Positions 50,543 through 60,334 are shown, numbered from the stretch's first letter. The stretch: 64,000 nucleotides of DNA from Dyadobacter sp. UC 10 (GCF_008369915.1 NZ_VSRN01000001.1:5018501-5082500), one strand, 5' to 3'. Notes: generated by a model from the letters alone, not told the origin. Translations and numbers: made by a program.

Positions 50543-51307
50543 TTATTTTTTTCGGAGAAGATTTTGTGCATTTTGACTGGTAACCTCAATCACTTCCTGT
50601 TTTGACAGCTGTTTCAAATCTGCGACGCGCTGTGCAACCAGATCAATATAGGCCACTTCGTTCCTTTTACCGCGATAGGGGACAGGGGCTAGGTAAGGCG
50701 CGTCGGTTTCCAATACCAAATTTTCAAGATCGACAAAAGGGATCACTTTGTCGAGACCGCCGTTTTTAAACGTTGCCACCCCGCCGATTCCCAGCTTGAA
50801 GCCTAGATCTATTGCTTTGTTTGCTTCGTCCAGTGTTCCAGTAAAGCAATGAAATATGCCATTTAATTCTGGATCTCCAAATTTTTCTATGAGGTCGACG
50901 GTTTCCCAAAATGCATTCCTGCTGTGAATATCGATCCACAAATGATGTTGGCGGGCGAGTTTGCACTGATACAAAAATGCTTCCTCCTGCTGCGCTTTGA
51001 ATGTCACATCCCAAAACAAATCCATACCGATTTCGCCGACAGCGATAAAAGGATATTTACCGAGCCATTCCTCCATGATCAGAAGCTCTTTCTCGAAATC
51101 CTCCTTCACATAAGTAGGATGAAGGCCGATCATCGGCAGGCATTTCCCGGGATATGCGTTTGCGAGTTGCATCATCGCGTCAATCGTGCCGGAATCACAA
51201 TTAGGCATCCAGATCTGCTTCACACCCGCCTCCCAGGCGCGCGCCAGCATTTCCTCACGATCCTGAGCAAAATCGTCACTGTATATATGTGCGTGGGTTT
51301 CGATCAT
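50543..51307 (-). CDS. tatD: TatD-family metal-dependent hydrolase
   Basis: A 254-residue TIM-barrel hydrolase. The start is taken at the ATG at 51307 so that it opens with the usual MIETHAH, giving the HxH metal pair at residues 5 and 7. Further metal ligands are visible in GEIGMDLFW (Glu), HSRNAF (His), GIFHCFTG (His) and ETDAPYL (Asp). TatD proteins are 3'-5' DNA exonucleases or related hydrolases. Upstream partner of ansA. Confidence 0.9.
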   Translation of the reverse strand: MIETHAHIYSDDFAQDREEMLARAWEAGVKQIWMPNCDSGTIDAMMQLANAYPGKCLPMIGLHPTYVKEDFEKELLIMEEWLGKYPFIAVGEIGMDLFWDVTFKAQQEEAFLYQCKLARQHHLWIDIHSRNAFWETVDLIEKFGDPELNGIFHCFTGTLDEANKAIDLGFKLGIGGVATFKNGGLDKVIPFVDLENLVLETDAPYLAPVPYRGKRNEVAYIDLVAQRVADLKQLSKQEVIEVTSQNAQNLLRKK

Positions 51308-51320
51308 TGTTTTTTGGCTT

Positions 51321-51348
51321 TTAGCCATTAGCGGTTAGCCGTTAGCTA
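51321..51348. repeat. Four degenerate TTAGCNN heptads, inverted relative to the array at 51417
   Basis: TTAGCCA, TTAGCGG, TTAGCCG, TTAGCTA lie in tandem just upstream of tatD, the reverse-complement sense of the AACAGCY array 70 bp away. The two together could form a long imperfect hairpin. Confidence 0.6.
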
Positions 51349-51416
51349 TTTTATTTAATAAAAAAGTATTTTCCCATCCTCTCAACCCTGGTCGCGAAAA
51401 CGCACACCTTATATCT

Positions 51417-51472
51417 AACAGCCAACAGCTAATAGCCAACAGCTAACAGCTAACAGCCAACAGCCAACAGCT
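51417..51472. repeat. Eight tandem 7-bp repeats (AACAGCY)
   Basis: AACAGCC, AACAGCT, AATAGCC, AACAGCT, AACAGCT, AACAGCC, AACAGCC, AACAGCT: 56 bp of exact phase in the 178-bp gap between tatD and the glycosyltransferase gene. Possibly a slippage-generated or palindrome-related element. Confidence 0.85.
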
Positions 51473-51485
51473 AACACTCCCCACC

Positions 51486-52499
51486 TCAATACTCCCTCCC
51501 TTTCCACACCGTCTTGCCGGGTAAATAATAATTAACCAGCATAATCAAGCCTATACTTACCATATAAAACCAAAATAGCAGCGCAGCTTTCCACAGGTCG
51601 GGTTGTTTAAGTAATAGGATGGCTGTCAGGGATATAGCGGTTACCAGTAGGTAATACTGAAATATACCGCTGATCGGGTCAACAGGAAACCAGATAGAGA
51701 GCAGGAACAGTATAGGCACGATCAGGGAAGATACAAAAAGGCTGAGGCGCGTTACCCAGAAAGATTCCATCACACCGTGCATCCATCTTTTTCGCTGTCT
51801 TAACAACTCCGGAAACGTATTTACAGGTTCCGAAATACTGACGACCTCCGGTTTATAAGCCATTTTAAAATCAAAGCCTGCCCGCACGATCGCCATAAAA
51901 AGCGCATAATCTTCCACAATGGAAAAGCCAATCTTTTCATAGCCGCCAATCGCGAAATATGCTTCGCGAGAAACCGCCATATTATTGCCCATTCCTGTAA
52001 TCGGAATTTTAAGATGAGAGAAAAAACGGGTTGCAGTCAACGCAAACAGCCACTCCATGGAAAGCAGATCAGCGAGCAGGTGTGTGTGTTTCTTCATTCT
52101 CGTTACACCTACCACTATTCCTGTTTCTGGTTTAAAGTGCGAAAGCATTTGCGATGCCCAGCCGGGTTGTACCTCAATATCAGCATCACAATAGAAAAAG
52201 TACTGTCCGCGCGCAACGTGTGCGAGTTGGGCGAGAACATTGGCTTTTCCCTTTAACCCTGAAATCCGGCTGGTGATTTTCATATAACGGAATCCGGGCT
52301 TTTCTGCGCAAAATTGCTGTGTTATCCGGGCGGTGTTATCCTCTGAATTGTCGTCTCCGATGATGATTTCAAGCTGCTCTCTGGGGAAATCGAGTAAGTC
52401 GAGGGAGCGGAGACACCTTTCAATATTTTGCTCTTCATTGCGTGCAGCTACCAGTATGCTGATTCGAATTGTATTGTCGGGTTTAGACATAGATAGCAT
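51486..52499 (-). CDS. Family 2 glycosyltransferase
   Basis: A 337-residue GT-A fold enzyme. The nucleotide-sugar site is visible (ISILVAARNEEQNIE, then GDDNSEDNT), the DxD-like motif is YCDADIEV, and QRKRWMHG (QxxRW) marks a processive or membrane-linked polysaccharide synthase. The C-terminal third has three membrane helices. The stop of the deacetylase gene overlaps its ATG (TAATG), so the two are coupled, which suggests a shared surface-polysaccharide or lipid-glycan role. Confidence 0.88.
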   Translation of the reverse strand: MLSMSKPDNTIRISILVAARNEEQNIERCLRSLDLLDFPREQLEIIIGDDNSEDNTARITQQFCAEKPGFRYMKITSRISGLKGKANVLAQLAHVARGQYFFYCDADIEVQPGWASQMLSHFKPETGIVVGVTRMKKHTHLLADLLSMEWLFALTATRFFSHLKIPITGMGNNMAVSREAYFAIGGYEKIGFSIVEDYALFMAIVRAGFDFKMAYKPEVVSISEPVNTFPELLRQRKRWMHGVMESFWVTRLSLFVSSLIVPILFLLSIWFPVDPISGIFQYYLLVTAISLTAILLLKQPDLWKAALLFWFYMVSIGLIMLVNYYLPGKTVWKGREY

Positions 52500-53122
52500 T
52501 ATTGCATCGGTAAGGCCTCAAAAGCATAGCCTTTTTGCGTGAAGTGTTCCAGATATTTCGGAAGTGTGTACTGCATATTTCTGGAAGCTTTAATGCTGTC
52601 GTGGAACAAAACAATCGAGCCATTTCTGGAATATTGAATGCTCTTTTTCAAACATTTTTCGGGAGAAATTTTCGAGGAAAAATCTGCACTCAATACATCC
52701 CACATAATGATCTGCCTTTTGTTAAGAACTATCCGGGACTGCGTTTTCTTGATCCTCCCGTACGGCGGGCGAAACAATGAAGTCTTCAGGTTCAGCTGCT
52801 CATCGCACTTTTCGATATTATCCAGGTAACTGGTGTCCTCCGTTTTCCAGCCGTTCATGTGATTAAATGTATGATTTCCAATCGAATGGCCCCCAGATGT
52901 TACCTTTTTAAAAATATCCGGATGTTTACGCACATTGTCTCCAATGCAGAAAAACGTGGCTTTCGCATTGAATTCCCTTAACGTATCGAGCACAAATTCG
53001 GTGATATCGGGAATCGGACCGTCGTCGAAAGTGACAAACAGCTTTTTCTCATTGGTCTGGATGCGCCAGGTAAAGCCGGGGAAAAAGGCTCTCAGCCAAA
53101 ATGGGGAGTGGTGTAAAAACAT
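52499..53122 (-). CDS. NodB-type polysaccharide deacetylase
   Basis: Protein of about 207 residues. The ATG at 53122 is chosen because the longer frame from 53212 runs through the gltD terminator hairpin. NodB motifs: TFDDGPIP (catalytic Asp and metal Asp), HSIGNHTFNH (metal His), FRPPYGR, and VLFHDS at the C-terminus. It removes acetyl groups from a glycan, probably the product of the glycosyltransferase encoded next. Possibly membrane-associated; no clear signal peptide. Confidence 0.85.
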   Translation of the reverse strand: MFLHHSPFWLRAFFPGFTWRIQTNEKKLFVTFDDGPIPDITEFVLDTLREFNAKATFFCIGDNVRKHPDIFKKVTSGGHSIGNHTFNHMNGWKTEDTSYLDNIEKCDEQLNLKTSLFRPPYGRIKKTQSRIVLNKRQIIMWDVLSADFSSKISPEKCLKKSIQYSRNGSIVLFHDSIKASRNMQYTLPKYLEHFTQKGYAFEALPMQ

Positions 53123-53170
53123 GAACGGTAAATATATTCCGACTGAATTTCTTGCCAAATATAAAGGCTC

Positions 53171-53202
53171 AAAAAATAAGAAGCTGCCCGTACTGGGCAG
53201 CT
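53171..53202 (-). terminator. Terminator of the gltB-gltD operon
   Basis: An 8-bp stem AGCTGCCC/GGGCAGCT with a 5-base loop at 53182-53202 is followed on the minus strand by TCTTATTTTTT. It lies 47 bp after the gltD stop. Confidence 0.88.
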
Positions 53203-53248
53203 TTCTCACCATAAATAATATATAAACGCACCGGAAACGAGACCAGTG

Positions 53249-54757
53249 TTAAGCGTGCGCAAATATCGGATTGAACATAGACACCGCTTTTGCTTCCAGA
53301 AACGACTGTCCCATCAAAAACTCATCCACCGATCTCGCAGCCTCGCGACCCTCGCTGATCGCCCAAACCACGAGCGACTGTCCGCGGCGGCAGTCACCGG
53401 CGGCGAACACTTTTTCGTTCGTAGTCGACTGATAACCATTGGTTTTGATATTTCCTCTTTCGTCGAATTCAAGTTCCAGGTCAGTCAGCAAGCCTTCCTG
53501 CTGCGGGTGAAGAAACCCGGCCGCCAGAAATGCAAGCTCACAAGGGATATTCCGCTCGCTGCCAGGCACTTCCGCCATTTGCATACGTCCCGTCTCAGGA
53601 TCTTTCTGCCAATCGAGATCAACGATCTTCAATTCTTTCAGATTCCCGTTTTCGTCGCCGACGAATTCTTTGGTATTGATCGACCAGTGCCTGTCACAGC
53701 CTTCCTCATGCGAAGTGGAAGTACGCAGCATCATCGGCCAGTTTGGCCACGGCGTGCTGGAATCCCGGTCCTTCGGCGGAATCGGCATTAATTCGATCTG
53801 GGTAACGGACTTCGCACCGTGGCGACCAGACGTCCCAACACAGTCGGAACCAGTATCCCCGCCGCCGATAACGACTACATTTTTATCTTTTGCAATAATC
53901 TGTCCATTGATATAAGGAGCGCCGCGGTGGTCGAATTCCGGGTTGATACCGGCTACTCTTTTGTTTTGCTGGCTCAGAAATTCCATTGCAAAGTGAACAC
54001 CTTTCAAATGACGGCCCTGGATTTTCACGTCTCTCGGTACCGTCGAGCCCATCGTCAGAACGACCGCATCAAATTCATTGGTCAGCTCGTCGGCAGTAAT
54101 ATCTACGCCCACATTTACATTGGTCCTGAACTCCACGCCCTCTTCTTCCATCACAGCTAACCTGCGATCGATCACCGATTTGGCCAGTTTGAAATCAGGT
54201 ATACCGTAGCGTACCAGGCCACCGATTTTGTCGGCTCTTTCCAGCAATACAACCGTATGTCCAGCCTGGTTAAGCTGATATGCAGCAGCCAATCCTGCCG
54301 GTCCTGAACCTACTACCGCCACTTTTTTACCTGTACGGGTTTTAGGTGCTTTTGGTTTAACCAGTCCCAGTTCGAACGCTTTTTCGATAATCGCTTTCTC
54401 AATATACTCGATCGCAACCGGCGGCTTATTGATGCCGAGCACGCACGAAGCTTCGCAAGGCGCGGGGCATATCCTGCCGGTGAATTCCGGGAAATTATTG
54501 GTTGAAGCAAGAATTTCGTAAGCCAAAGCCCAGTTCTCGTCGTAAACCGCGTCGTTGAATTCCGGGATTATATTTCCAAGAGGGCAACCATTGTGACAAA
54601 AAGGAATTCCGCAGTCCATGCAGCGGGCTGCCTGTTGTTTGGAATGAGAGTCAGTAGGTGCCGTTTCGATCTCGCTGTAATCTTTCAAGCGCTCATCCAC
54701 ACTTCTCTTTTTCGGCAATTCCCGTTCAAACTCTAAAAATCCGGTTGGTTTTCCCAT
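53249..54757 (-). CDS. gltD: Glutamate synthase small subunit (NADPH)
   Basis: A 502-residue GltD. N-terminal Fe-S cysteines (CMDCGIPFC, GCPLGN, CPAPCEASC), an FAD-binding GSGPAGLAAAYQL motif (about 150) and an NADPH-binding GGGDTGSDC motif are all present. It passes electrons from NAD(P)H to GltB for the conversion of glutamine and 2-oxoglutarate to two glutamates. Follows gltB after 60 bp. Confidence 0.95.
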   Translation of the reverse strand: MGKPTGFLEFERELPKKRSVDERLKDYSEIETAPTDSHSKQQAARCMDCGIPFCHNGCPLGNIIPEFNDAVYDENWALAYEILASTNNFPEFTGRICPAPCEASCVLGINKPPVAIEYIEKAIIEKAFELGLVKPKAPKTRTGKKVAVVGSGPAGLAAAYQLNQAGHTVVLLERADKIGGLVRYGIPDFKLAKSVIDRRLAVMEEEGVEFRTNVNVGVDITADELTNEFDAVVLTMGSTVPRDVKIQGRHLKGVHFAMEFLSQQNKRVAGINPEFDHRGAPYINGQIIAKDKNVVVIGGGDTGSDCVGTSGRHGAKSVTQIELMPIPPKDRDSSTPWPNWPMMLRTSTSHEEGCDRHWSINTKEFVGDENGNLKELKIVDLDWQKDPETGRMQMAEVPGSERNIPCELAFLAAGFLHPQQEGLLTDLELEFDERGNIKTNGYQSTTNEKVFAAGDCRRGQSLVVWAISEGREAARSVDEFLMGQSFLEAKAVSMFNPIFAHA

Positions 54758-54817
54758 TATTAACTTCTTATTAAATCGTTATTCGAATAGATTAACTAAC
54801 TGATAGAGAATATTTTG

Positions 54818-57800
54818 CTATTGGTGAACAACATCCACCACGATGTCTTTGTACACCACATTCTTGTCTGCAATCTGTTGTGCCAGCGTGACACCGCGGC
54901 CTTCCAGTGCTTTACGGAAATCAGAAGGCATCACTTTCACAAACTGCTTCACAGACTGTTCCCAATTCTGGATCAGCTGGAATGCGATATTGCTGGTGGT
55001 ATATTGGAAATGCTTGTCAAGATATTCGCGCAAAATGCCCTGATCTTCTTCATTCAAGGTTTCCAGAGATACCATTTCCATATTCACTTTCTCACGGAAA
55101 TCGCCGGATTTATCCAGTACATAAGCCACACCGCCCGACATACCAGCAGCAAAGTTGCGGCCGGTCGATCCGAGAATGATCGCTAATCCGCCGGTCATAT
55201 ATTCCAGACCGTGGTCGCCTACACCTTCCACAACTACTTTCGCACCGGAGTTACGCACGCAGAAACGCTCGCCCGCAGTTCCGCGGATGTAAGCATCACC
55301 CGAAGTAGCGCCGTAGAATGCCACGTTACCAATAATGATATTTTCTTCCGGTTTGAATTTCGAATCGCGGTCCGGGTAAACGATCAGCTCAGCGCCGCAA
55401 AGTCCTTTTCCAAAATAGTCATTCGCGTCACCTTCCAGTTCCAGTCGCACACCGTTGGTATTGAATGCACCGAAACTTTGCCCCGCAGTCCCGCGGAATT
55501 TGAAGTGAATATTTCCTTTTGGAAGTCCCGCGCCGCCGTGCTTTTTAGAGATTTCGTTGGAAAGCATTGTTCCGAGCGAGCGGTTCAGGTTGTTCACAGG
55601 AAACTCTCCGTAAATCTCTTCCTTATTTTCGATCGCAGGCTGCGCCGCTTTGATCAGGTCAATATCCAGAATGCTGTCGATACCGTGATCCTGCTCTTCC
55701 TGCTTGAATTGCGCTACGTTCAAATCTCCTTCTTTATAAAGGATCGCGTCGAAATTCAGGTTTTTATATTTCCAATGCTTGATATCATTGCGAAGTTCGA
55801 GATACTGCGCCTGTCCAACCATTTCATTTACCGTGCGGAAACCAAGCTGTGCCATGATCTCACGCAATTCCTGCGCCATGAAAGTGAACATATTCACCAC
55901 ATGTTCCGGCTTGCCCGAAAACAATGCGCGCAGCTCCTTATTCTGTGTTGCCACACCTACCGGACAGGTATTGAGGTGACATTTACGCATCATAATACAA
56001 CCCGCGGCAACCAATGCAGCAGTAGCTACGCCCCATTCTTCGGCCCCCAGCAATGCAGCGATCGCAAGGTCACGACCGGTACGCAATTGCCCGTCAGCCT
56101 GAACGGTAACCCTTCCGCGCAGTTTGTTTCTTACCAGAGTCTGGTGCGTTTCAGCCAAACCAAGCTCCCATGGCAGACCTGCATGGCGGATGGAGCTCAA
56201 TGGAGAAGCTCCTGTGCCACCGTCGTAACCTGAAATCAGAATGTGGTCGGCGTGTGCTTTGGCAACACCTGACGCAACAGTACCAACACCAGCTTCCGAA
56301 ACCAGCTTCACACTGATACGCGCCTGGCGGTTGGCGTTTTTAAGGTCAAAGATCAGCTGAGCCAGATCTTCGATCGAATAAATATCGTGGTGGGGCGGGG
56401 GAGAGATCAAACCTACACCTGGCGTTGAATGCCGCGTACGTCCGATCCAGTCATCGACTTTAAAGCCTGGCAGCTGACCGCCTTCTCCCGGTTTTGCGCC
56501 TTGGGCAGTTTTGATCTGCAATTCACCTGCATTGCTCAGATAGTGGCTGGTAACCCCGAAGCGGCCGGAAGCAACCTGTTTGATCTGCGAGTTCATGCTG
56601 TCGCCGTTTGGCAAAAGATTGTAGCGCAGCTCATCTTCACCACCTTCACCGGAGTTCGATTTTCCGCCAATGCGGTTCATCGCGATCGCAAGGGTCGTAT
56701 GCGCTTCCCAGGAGATCGAGCCGAAAGACATGGCCCCGGTCGCGAAACGTTTGAATATGCTTTCTACGGGTTCCACCTGCTCGATCGGAATAGAAGTTCC
56801 TTTCTTGAAACGCAGCAAACCACGTAATGTTAATGCTTTATGTGACTGATCATCAATCAGTTTTGAGTATTTTCTGAACTGTTCGTAGCTATTAGTTCGC
56901 GTAGATTGTTGCAGCAAATGAACCGACTGAGGGTTGAAAATGTGCGCCTCGCCGCGTTGCTTCCATTGGTACACACCACCTACTTCCAGCCTAGGTTTCT
57001 GCTCCGGCGTTTCGTGGTAAGCCACTTTGTGACGCACCAATATCTCGCGGGCTATTTCAGAGATACCCATTCCGCTGATGCGGGAGATCGTACCGGTGAA
57101 ATATTTATCAACCACATCTTTATTCAAACCAACGCATTCAAAGATCTGCGCGCCCTGGTACGATTGCAAGGTGGAGATACCCATTTTAGAGAATATCTTC
57201 AAAAGCTCCTTGTTGACCGCCTTGATATAGTTGTAATGCAGTTTTTCATCTGTAAACTCACCATCGATCATGCTTTTCTTGTTCATATAGGAAAGCGTCT
57301 CGAAAGCCATGTACGGACAAACACCCGCTGCGCCGTAGCCGATCAAGGTGGCTACATGGTGCGTTTCCCAAACATCCCCGGCCTCAACCAAAAGTCCTAC
57401 CCTGCCTCTCAATCCTTCACGGATCAAATGATGGTGGATCGTTGCAGTAGCGAGCAGCGAAGGAATAGGTGCGTGATCGGAGTCGATTGCGCGGTCGGAA
57501 AGGATCAATATCTCGAAGCCGTCTTCAATTGCATCTACTGCGTAGCGGCAGATGCGGTCCAGAGCCCTTTCCAAAGCTTTTCCACCTTCGTCCGCGCGGA
57601 AATACGTGTTAATCGTCTTCGCCTGGAACCCGTCTTTATCCACAAAACGCAGTTTATCAAATTCCTGCACCGAAAGGATCGGGTGCGGTAATGCGATTTG
57701 GCGACAGTGTTTCGGGGTTTCGGTTAAAATATTTTCAGTACTTCCTACAAACGAGATTAGTGACATGATCGCCCGCTCACGGATCGAGTCGATCGGTGGG

Positions 57801-59401
57801 TTGGTAACCTGCGCGAATAGCTGCTTGAAGTAAGTCGACAAATGCTGGCTCTGCTCCGAAAGTACAGCCAGCGGCGAATCGGTACCCATAGAACCGATCG
57901 CTTCCAGGCCAGTCTGCGCCATCGGCGCCAGGATCATCCGCAAATCCTCCGAAGTATATCCGAATGCCACCTGACGTTTCAGCAATGCATTTTCGTCATA
58001 AGCACGGTAAGTACGGATCGGGTGATCGAGCTGGTCTACGTGCAGTTTATTTTCATCGAGCCATTTCTGATAGGGCTGTGCAGAGCATACGGCAGATTTG
58101 ATTTCTTCGTCAGGAATAATGCGTCCCTGCTCCATATCTACCACAAACATCCGTCCCGGTTGCAGGCGTCCTTTGGTCACTACGCGTGCCTGGTCCACTT
58201 CCAACACGCCGGCTTCTGATGCCATAATAATGGTATCGTCGTCCAAAACCCAATATCTTGACGGGCGAAGTCCATTTCTGTCCAGGGTAGCACCTACCAT
58301 TTTTCCATCGGTAAATGAAATGGATGCAGGTCCGTCCCAGGGCTCCATGATCGCCGCGTGATATTCATAGAATGCGCGTCTTTCCGGATCCATTTGCTCG
58401 TTACCGTCCCAGGCTTCGGGTATGAGCATCATCATTACGTGCGGCAGTGAGCGGCCCGACAAATGCAGCATTTCGATGGCATTGTCCAGGTTGGCGGAGT
58501 CAGATTGGTTCCTGTCGCAGATAGGAAGCAGCATATCCATTTCTTCCTTGGTGAACAAGTCCGATTCAAAGGATTTTTCTCCGGCGCGGATCCAGTTCAC
58601 ATTACCTTTTACAGTATTGATCTCACCGTTGTGGGCAATATACCGGAAAGGCTGGGCCAGTTCCCAGGAAGGGAATGTATTGGTTGAAAAACGTGAGTGG
58701 ACAACTGCAAGTGCAGAAACCACCGATTCGTTTTCCAGATCAGGGAAATAATATTTCAGCTGGGCAGTGGTAAGCTGTCCCTTATATGAGATCGTGCGGC
58801 ACGAAAGCGACGAATAATAGAAGCTTTTGGCGCCACCTTTTACAGTGTCTTTGATCAGTCGGGTAGAAACCTGACGAAGGATGAAAAGTTTCCTTTCGAA
58901 TGCAGTATCGTCCGAAATATCGTCCGGGCGCTTAATGAAAACCTGCTCCACGCATGGTTCCACCGAAAGTGAGCCTTCACCCAGCGTATTGTTCAGGGTA
59001 GGGACTTTCCGGTAACCCAGCAAATGCAGCCCTAGCTTTTTGATCTTGCGGTTCAGGATATCGCGGCATTCTTCGCGGATAGTCTCGTTGCCCGGGAAGA
59101 AGATCATGCCCACGCCATATTCGCCGGCAGGAGGGAGGTGAAAACCAAGTTTTACGGATTCCTCAACAAAGAATTCATGTGGTATTTGAATAAGGATTCC
59201 AGCGCCGTCGCCCGTATTTGGGTCAAATCCGGTAGCGCCCCTATGTTCCATTCTTTCTAACATGTGAATAGCGTCGGCCACAATTTGATGTGACTTTCGG
59301 CCTTTGATGTTAGCCCGGAAACCGATCCCACAGGCATCATGCTCAAATTCCGGACGGTAAAGTCCCTGATTTTCTACCATTGATTCAGACATTTGCGACA
59401 T
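54818..59401 (-). CDS. gltB: Glutamate synthase large subunit
   Basis: A 1527-residue GltB. A short propeptide ends before Cys24 (HDACGIGF), the N-terminal nucleophile of the class II glutaminase domain (about 24-430). The central and FMN-binding synthase domain follows (GSISWEAHTTLAIAMNRIGG, then ISGYDGGTGASPLSSIRHAG), with 3Fe-4S cysteines in CIMMRKCHLNTCPVGVATQ, and a C-terminal GXGXG beta-helix domain. The main ammonia-assimilation enzyme together with GltD. Confidence 0.96.
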   Translation of the reverse strand: MSQMSESMVENQGLYRPEFEHDACGIGFRANIKGRKSHQIVADAIHMLERMEHRGATGFDPNTGDGAGILIQIPHEFFVEESVKLGFHLPPAGEYGVGMIFFPGNETIREECRDILNRKIKKLGLHLLGYRKVPTLNNTLGEGSLSVEPCVEQVFIKRPDDISDDTAFERKLFILRQVSTRLIKDTVKGGAKSFYYSSLSCRTISYKGQLTTAQLKYYFPDLENESVVSALAVVHSRFSTNTFPSWELAQPFRYIAHNGEINTVKGNVNWIRAGEKSFESDLFTKEEMDMLLPICDRNQSDSANLDNAIEMLHLSGRSLPHVMMMLIPEAWDGNEQMDPERRAFYEYHAAIMEPWDGPASISFTDGKMVGATLDRNGLRPSRYWVLDDDTIIMASEAGVLEVDQARVVTKGRLQPGRMFVVDMEQGRIIPDEEIKSAVCSAQPYQKWLDENKLHVDQLDHPIRTYRAYDENALLKRQVAFGYTSEDLRMILAPMAQTGLEAIGSMGTDSPLAVLSEQSQHLSTYFKQLFAQVTNPPIDSIRERAIMSLISFVGSTENILTETPKHCRQIALPHPILSVQEFDKLRFVDKDGFQAKTINTYFRADEGGKALERALDRICRYAVDAIEDGFEILILSDRAIDSDHAPIPSLLATATIHHHLIREGLRGRVGLLVEAGDVWETHHVATLIGYGAAGVCPYMAFETLSYMNKKSMIDGEFTDEKLHYNYIKAVNKELLKIFSKMGISTLQSYQGAQIFECVGLNKDVVDKYFTGTISRISGMGISEIAREILVRHKVAYHETPEQKPRLEVGGVYQWKQRGEAHIFNPQSVHLLQQSTRTNSYEQFRKYSKLIDDQSHKALTLRGLLRFKKGTSIPIEQVEPVESIFKRFATGAMSFGSISWEAHTTLAIAMNRIGGKSNSGEGGEDELRYNLLPNGDSMNSQIKQVASGRFGVTSHYLSNAGELQIKTAQGAKPGEGGQLPGFKVDDWIGRTRHSTPGVGLISPPPHHDIYSIEDLAQLIFDLKNANRQARISVKLVSEAGVGTVASGVAKAHADHILISGYDGGTGASPLSSIRHAGLPWELGLAETHQTLVRNKLRGRVTVQADGQLRTGRDLAIAALLGAEEWGVATAALVAAGCIMMRKCHLNTCPVGVATQNKELRALFSGKPEHVVNMFTFMAQELREIMAQLGFRTVNEMVGQAQYLELRNDIKHWKYKNLNFDAILYKEGDLNVAQFKQEEQDHGIDSILDIDLIKAAQPAIENKEEIYGEFPVNNLNRSLGTMLSNEISKKHGGAGLPKGNIHFKFRGTAGQSFGAFNTNGVRLELEGDANDYFGKGLCGAELIVYPDRDSKFKPEENIIIGNVAFYGATSGDAYIRGTAGERFCVRNSGAKVVVEGVGDHGLEYMTGGLAIILGSTGRNFAAGMSGGVAYVLDKSGDFREKVNMEMVSLETLNEEDQGILREYLDKHFQYTTSNIAFQLIQNWEQSVKQFVKVMPSDFRKALEGRGVTLAQQIADKNVVYKDIVVDVVHQ

Positions 59402-59713
59402 TTATCGAAGATTGTAGCGTAATTACCAAATTCGTAATTAGAATTTGTTTAAATAACCGATTTAAAAAAAGTGCTAAACCGCTTTTGTAGTATGAATAGG
59501 GTAAAGCCACGCAAGATAACCATAAAAAATATTTGGCTTATTACCCGAATGGCAAAATTTTATACTAGTCCTGGTTATTTGATTATTTAGTTACAGTTTT
59601 TATAAAAATATTGATAGAAACGTAATTACAAGGCAGTAACGTTGGCAAAATGGAAATGAAAATCTGCGAATTCGTCGACTTGGAAGATTGCAAAATCCGT
59701 CTGGGGAAAATAT

Positions 59714-59796
59714 AAAAGAGGAAGGAATGGGAGGAGGGAGGAAAGGGAGGAAGGAGGAAAAGGGTGGCCCGGGTACGGAGGGAGGAAGGAGAAAAA
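59714..59796 (+). repeat. Polypurine (GA-rich) tract
   Basis: Except for a few pyrimidines the plus strand is purine over 83 bp, including uninterrupted runs at 59729-59764 (36 nt) and 59777-59796 (20 nt), built from GGAGGA/GGAAGG words. Mirror-like purine tracts can form triplex DNA. Confidence 0.75.
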
Positions 59797-59854
59797 CACA
59801 AAGCGCGAAGGTCCCTCTAGGGATGCAAGGGCGTGCGGTGGGAGGAAAGGGAGT

Positions 59855-59890
59855 AAAAAAGCCACTCCTGATTGCGACTGGAGTGGCTTT
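59855..59890. terminator. Bidirectional terminator after the STAS gene
   Basis: Stem GCCACTCC/GGAGTGGC at 59861-59887 with an 11-base loop, preceded by AAAAAA and followed by TTT, placing a T-run on either strand. It lies 22 bp beyond the end of the STAS gene. Confidence 0.85.
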
Positions 59891-59911
59891 CTTATGCTAA
59901 AACTGTAAATA

Positions 59912-60334
59912 TCAGGGTTCTTTTGATTCGCTTACGCCTTCGTAGTCCTCGTCGTCGTAATCATCATCGCCTGCGCCGAATTCATTTTCGAGGTTATGCA
60001 TGAATACTGCATCAATTGCCTCTTCTTTTGTTGGTAAAATGGTCAGATCCGGGATTTTCAGCCCTTCCAGCAAATCAATGAAATCATCATCGCGCGTAAC
60101 GATCGCGAGCATTCCCAGGTCATTGGCGCACAGCCAGTTCACTTTTTTTAATATGGCAGTTCCAGGTGCATCGATCGACTTGACGGTCTGCATATTCACG
60201 ATCAGGCTATGGTAACCTTCCTTGAAAAGCCCGCGGGCGGTTTCTTCAAAAGTAGCCGGAACGTCGCCGCCAAATGCAGGTTCTTCCAGTTCGATATATA
60301 CGTATTGTTCTTTTTTTTCCAGTTTAAAGTTCAT
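59912..60334 (-). CDS. STAS-domain protein (anti-anti-sigma-like)
   Basis: A 140-residue cytoplasmic protein with a single STAS domain of the SpoIIAA type and a highly acidic C-terminal tail (GDDDYDDEDYEG). The Ser in VKSIDAPGTAIL is where phosphorylation occurs in classical antagonists. No kinase or sigma gene is nearby. Last gene of the bat-TPR-purC-STAS run. Confidence 0.82.
   Translation of the reverse strand: MNFKLEKKEQYVYIELEEPAFGGDVPATFEETARGLFKEGYHSLIVNMQTVKSIDAPGTAILKKVNWLCANDLGMLAIVTRDDDFIDLLEGLKIPDLTILPTKEEAIDAVFMHNLENEFGAGDDDYDDEDYEGVSESKEP

Larger units (their letters stand above)
59402..59911. other. gltB upstream region with a polypurine tract; no gene
   Basis: 510 bp between gltB and the STAS gene. 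Minus-strand frames here are artefacts of a low-complexity purine tract. The first 200 bp are AT-rich and should contain the gltB promoter. I see no riboswitch-like structure. Confidence 0.5.

Noticed and set aside
51417..51472. Short tandem repeats as a possible CRISPR
   Set aside because: Units are 7 bp with no spacers.
59583..59865. Minus-strand frames rich in Ser, Pro, Phe and Leu
   Set aside because: They translate the complement of the purine-rich tract and have no protein-like character.
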